Shown here piece after piece: positions 61,176 through 64,000 of a stretch of DNA of 64,000 bases. The notes under the pieces are model-generated. The model had not been told where the DNA came from. It saw nothing but the letters and a program-made list of their open reading frames with translations, and did no database searches. Source of the stretch: Amycolatopsis saalfeldensis (lineage in GTDB: Bacteria; Actinomycetota; Actinomycetes; Mycobacteriales; Pseudonocardiaceae). The stretch is taken from positions 124,001 to 188,000 of the forward strand of contig NZ_FOEF01000009.1 of NCBI RefSeq assembly GCF_900110575.1, given 5' to 3'. Numbering within the stretch: position 1 is the stretch's first letter; every line of letters starts with the position of its first letter. The translations under genes and the position numbers were made by a program.

Positions 61176-62169
61176 CCGAGGAGGCTGAAGCCGGCCCACG
61201 CGTGGCGGCCGGTCCTGCTGATCGCCGGGGTGGTGGCGGTGGTCCACCTGGCCGTGGCCGCCCGCTACGGCTGGCACCGCGACGAGTTCTACTACGTGAT
61301 CACCGGCCGCCACCCCGCGTGGGGCTATGTCGACCAGCCGCCGCTGACCCCGGTGCTGGCCCGGCTGGCCGCCGCGCTGCCCGGCGGCGTGGTGCCGCTG
61401 CGTGTCCTGGCCATCGCGGCGGCGGCCGGGTGCGTGCTGCTGGCCGCGAAGCTCGCCGCCGAACTCGGCGCGCGGCGGCGGGCCCAGCTGATCTCGGCCG
61501 CCGCGGTGACGGCCTGCCCGGCGTACGTGGCCGCCTCGGCGCTGTTCGGCACCACCGGCACCGATCAGCTGCGCTGGCTCGCGGTGATGGTCGCGACCGC
61601 GCGGGCGCTGCGGCTCGGCACGATCCCGGCCTGGCTGCTCGCGGGCCTGTTCGCCGGGCTGGGCCTGGAAAACAAGGACACCATCGCCGCGCTGGTCATC
61701 GGTATCGCGCTCGGCCTGGTGATCACCCGGCGCGCGGCGCTGCGCACCCCCGGACCGTGGCTGGCCGCGGCGTTGGCCCTGCTGATCGCGTCGCCCAACA
61801 TCCGGTGGAACGCCGCCGACGGCTGGCCGGACGGCAGGGCAGCGCGCTGACCCAGGTGCCCGAACTGCTGCTCCTGCTGACCGGCCCGTCGATGCTCCTG
61901 CTGCTGATGCTCGGCGTGCGCGGGTTGTGCCTCAACGCCGGGCGGCCGCAACGCCGGCTGCTGGGCGAACAGCGTCGCGGCCGGCCCGGTGCCGGAGACC
62001 TCGGCCCCGCCGAAGGCCTGCGTAACCCGGTGGGCAGCGGGCCACAACGCTTACGGGTTCTGGGGGCCTGTCGGACGAGGAGATTCAGCAGCACGCGGCC
62101 ATTTATCTGTGCCGGCAGCCGCACGGCACCTGGACGCAGCTGTGGCCCGGTCTGAAACTGCTGCGTTGA
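61176..62169 (+). pseudogene. GT39-like membrane glycosyltransferase, broken into at least four pieces
   Basis: Fragment one (61176-61850) holds the typical opening: G-W-H-R-D-E-F-Y-Y-V-I-T-G-R-H-P-A-W-G-Y and V-D-Q-P-P-L-T-P-V-L-A-R-L, with several membrane helices. It ends at TGA 61848-61850. Fragment two continues in another frame (L-T-Q-V-P-E-L-L-L-L-L-T-G-P). A third frame near 61989-62066 gives G-H-N-A-Y-G-F-W-G-P, and a fourth from 62071 gives the C terminus (E-I-Q-Q-H-A-A-I-Y-L-C-R) to TGA at 62167. Large central parts, about half the family's normal 500 residues, are deleted. Loss of function is certain. Confidence 0.8.
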
Positions 62170-62174
62170 GCGGG

Positions 62175-63119
62175 TCAGGGCCGGCCGAGATCGCGCAGAT
62201 CGAGGACCACCTTTCCCCGGCGGGGCGGTTTCGCGGCGGTCTCGTGGGCCTCGGCCGCTTGCGACGCCGGATAAATCTCCCGGACGGGAACGCGGAACCG
62301 GCCCTGATCGGCGAGTGCGGCGGCGGTGGCGAGTCCGTGGACGCCGTCGGGCTGGCCGCCCAGCCGGCCGGTGGACAGGCGGACGCCGTGGCCGGCTGCG
62401 CCGAAATCGGCCAGGGTCACGACCCGGTCCGTGGCACCGGTCAGGTCGATCAGCTCGGCCAGGGAACCGGCTCCCGCGACGTCGAGCGCCCGATCGACCG
62501 GGCCGGTGGCCAGCGCGCGGACGCGGGCGGGCAGGCCGGGGCCGTAGTCCACGGGTTCCGCGCCCAGGTCCTCGAGGAACCGGTGGCTTTCGGGGCGGGC
62601 GGTGCCGATCACGCGGGCGCCGCGGGCCACGGCGAGCTGGACCACGATGCTGCCGACGCCGCCGGCCGCGCCGTCGACCAGCAGGGTCGCGCGGTGGCCG
62701 GCGTCGAGCAGGTCCAGGGCACGGGTCGCGGTCTCGACGCTGGTGCCTGCCGCGCCGGCCTCGGCCCAGCTCAGGCTTTTCGGCTTGGCCGCCCAGAAAT
62801 CCAGGACCACGAACCGCGCGCTCGCCCCGCCGAGGCGGGCCACATCAACCGCGCCGAAGACCTCGTCGCCGACGGTGCAGCCGGTCACGCCGGCGCCGAC
62901 CTCGTCGATCACCCCGGCGGCGTCGACGCCGGGAATGTGCGGCAGGGCGAGATTCCGGCTCATCGCGGTCCCACCCGAGCGCAATCCCAGGTCGACGGGG
63001 GAGACCGCGGCCGTCCTGGCCGCGATGCGGACCTGACCGGGGCCCGGACGCGGCTCGGGCGCGGTGCCCACGGCCAGTACCCCGGGCGGGCCGAACCGCT
63101 CGAACTGCACAGCGAACAT
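62175..63119 (-). CDS. NADP-dependent MDR oxidoreductase (quinone reductase-like)
   Basis: A 314-residue zinc-less MDR enzyme. Markers: A-A-V-S-P-V-D-L-G near 36-44, P-G-V-D-A-A-G-V-I near 64, the nucleotide loop D-G-A-A-G-G-V-G-S near 150, and C-terminal G-K-V-V-L-D-L. ATG at 63119 with GGGAGAGG upstream. Divergent from the TetR gene at 63222, which probably regulates it. The substrate is not predictable. Confidence 0.87.
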   Translation of the reverse strand: MFAVQFERFGPPGVLAVGTAPEPRPGPGQVRIAARTAAVSPVDLGLRSGGTAMSRNLALPHIPGVDAAGVIDEVGAGVTGCTVGDEVFGAVDVARLGGASARFVVLDFWAAKPKSLSWAEAGAAGTSVETATRALDLLDAGHRATLLVDGAAGGVGSIVVQLAVARGARVIGTARPESHRFLEDLGAEPVDYGPGLPARVRALATGPVDRALDVAGAGSLAELIDLTGATDRVVTLADFGAAGHGVRLSTGRLGGQPDGVHGLATAAALADQGRFRVPVREIYPASQAAEAHETAAKPPRRGKVVLDLRDLGRP

Positions 63120-63221
63120 GCTCACCTCTCCCGCCCGGGCCGTCCGGGCGTTCGATGGGGTAAACCTGATTCCGGGGCAGACGTTCCGCCGGCCGGGGAA
63201 GTGAGAAGGGAGCGCGGGGAA

Positions 63222-63809
63222 GTGACTCGGAAAGCCCGGGCCGACGCGGTCGGCAACCGGGAGCACCTCGTGGCCACGGCTCGTGCGGCCTTCGCGGCCG
63301 ACGGCGTGGACCTGCCCATGCGCGAGGTCGCCCGGCGCGCCGGGCTGGCCGTCGCGACGCTGTACCGGCACTTCCCGGCGCGCACCGACCTGATCGGCGC
63401 GGCGCTGGCCGAGCACGTGGCGGCCTGCCGGGCGGGCATGCGGACCGCGGAATCGGAGCCGGACGCGTGGCTCGCGCTGAGCGGTGCCATCTCCTGGTTC
63501 GCCGAGCACCAGATCCGCGCCCCCGGCCTCAACGCGGCCCTGTTCGGTCCACACGCGACTGTTTTCCGTGAGGACCGGCAGGCCCAGTCGGCAGCGCTGG
63601 AGCGGCTCGTCACCCGTGCGCAGCGGGACAACGCGCTGCGGCCGGGCGTCTCGGTCGCCGACGTCCGCGCCGCGCTCATGGCCATCTCGTCACTGCGCCC
63701 CGCCCGGCCCGAAGCCATCCACCGGGTGCTGGACCTGCTGCTGGCGGGGCTGCGTTCACCCGGCGTCGGCGGAATGCCCCGAACGCCCGGTCCGGCACGC
63801 TATAACTGA
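63222..63809 (+). CDS. TetR-family transcriptional regulator
   Basis: A 195-residue regulator. The helix-turn-helix shows L-V-A-T-A-R-A-A-F-A-A-D-G near 18-30, M-R-E-V-A-R-R-A-G-L-A-V-A-T-L-Y-R-H-F-P. The C-terminal ligand domain follows. GTG at 63222 has GAAGGGAG upstream; GTG at 63201 is an alternative giving 202 residues. Divergent from the MDR oxidoreductase gene across 102 bases, so local control is likely. No clean operator was visible there. Confidence 0.9.
   Translation: MTRKARADAVGNREHLVATARAAFAADGVDLPMREVARRAGLAVATLYRHFPARTDLIGAALAEHVAACRAGMRTAESEPDAWLALSGAISWFAEHQIRAPGLNAALFGPHATVFREDRQAQSAALERLVTRAQRDNALRPGVSVADVRAALMAISSLRPARPEAIHRVLDLLLAGLRSPGVGGMPRTPGPARYN
63801..63806 (+). 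promoter_or_regulatory. -10 hexamer of the last gene (leaderless)
   Basis: TATAAC lies 7 bases before the ATG at 63814 and overlaps the final codons of the TetR gene. Confidence 0.45.
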
Positions 63810-63813
63810 ATCC

Positions 63814-64000
63814 ATGACGGAGCCCGAGAAGAGCGAAGACCCGGCCGACAGACCCCGACGCGGGCTGGCCGTGGCGGCGGTGTCGGTGGCCGTCGTCAGC
63901 CTGGTGCTGGCGATTTCGACCTGGGCGGCGTGGCTGCTCGTACGGCCGCGGGTGCTCGGGTTTCCCGGAAACGCCTTTCTCGGGCAGGTCTTCCTGCTGG
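63814..64000 (+). CDS. Membrane protein, N-terminal part
   Basis: The gene continues past the right edge; 62 codons are present. The product starts with a charged cytoplasmic stretch (E-P-E-K-S-E-D), then R-P-R-R before one membrane helix of about 25 residues (V-S-V-A-V-V-S-L-V-L-A-I). A second hydrophobic stretch begins at the cut (F-L-G-Q-V-F-L-L). Function cannot be told. The -10 box directly before the ATG supports the start. Confidence 0.6.
   Translation, partial: MTEPEKSEDPADRPRRGLAVAAVSVAVVSLVLAISTWAAWLLVRPRVLGFPGNAFLGQVFLL

Overview
The window comes from a high-GC actinobacterium, most likely Pseudonocardiaceae and Amycolatopsis-like (inferred from gene content and order). The chromosomal core follows the gene order of Mycobacterium tuberculosis Rv1420-Rv1466: uvrC-rapZ-yvcK-whiA, then gap-pgk-tpi-secG, the pentose-phosphate block, ctaB, a quinone oxidoreductase, ctaA, an ABC exporter, mptB and the suf operon. 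rbpA next to secG and pgi inside the pentose-phosphate operon differ from that reference. Many genes carry a TANNNT -10 hexamer 6-8 bases before an ATG or GTG, the arrangement expected of leaderless transcripts.

Layout. 1-6.4 kb: a partial secreted protease, then uvrC-rapZ-yvcK-whiA and gpgS. 6.4-9.1 kb: a sterol-desaturase-like protein divergent from a TetR regulator with a clear operator, a 640-base gene-free stretch with strong hairpins, and a PPOX-fold oxidoreductase. 9.1-15.9 kb: a three-gene operon encoding a MukF/JetA-like, a MukE/JetB-like and a 1487-residue SMC-like ATPase, with no JetD/MksG nuclease. A Phd/PIN toxin-antitoxin pair sits directly behind it. 16.6-19.8 kb: small accessory genes and a truncated secreted-protein remnant.

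20-36.6 kb is central metabolism: glycolysis (gap-pgk-tpiA) with secG and rbpA, a 31-bp degenerate tandem-repeat array, an unpaired sensor kinase, a GH25 lysozyme-like gene, then tkt-tal-pgi-zwf-opcA-pgl on the minus strand and ctaB divergent from it. 36.7-47.4 kb holds a HelR-like RNA polymerase-associated ATPase, an FKBP lipoprotein, a quinone oxidoreductase, an ATP-grasp pair, a desaturase, ctaA, an ABC exporter and mptB. 47.4-54 kb is the complete sufRBDCSUT operon, with a SufR operator overlapping the sufR start codon and a strong terminator at its end.

54-64 kb is a more variable tail. It includes a propeller protein with an in-frame 93-bp inverted-repeat insertion, two zinc-less quinone-oxidoreductase-type genes, a half-size MFS-like protein, a MarR/hydrolase divergon with two phased operators, and several decayed genes (a VOC protein, a TetR regulator and a GT39 glycosyltransferase). 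The strongest candidates for unusual biology are the SMC operon without a nuclease, the in-frame palindromic insertion, and the paired hairpins with an identical loop and co-varying arms.
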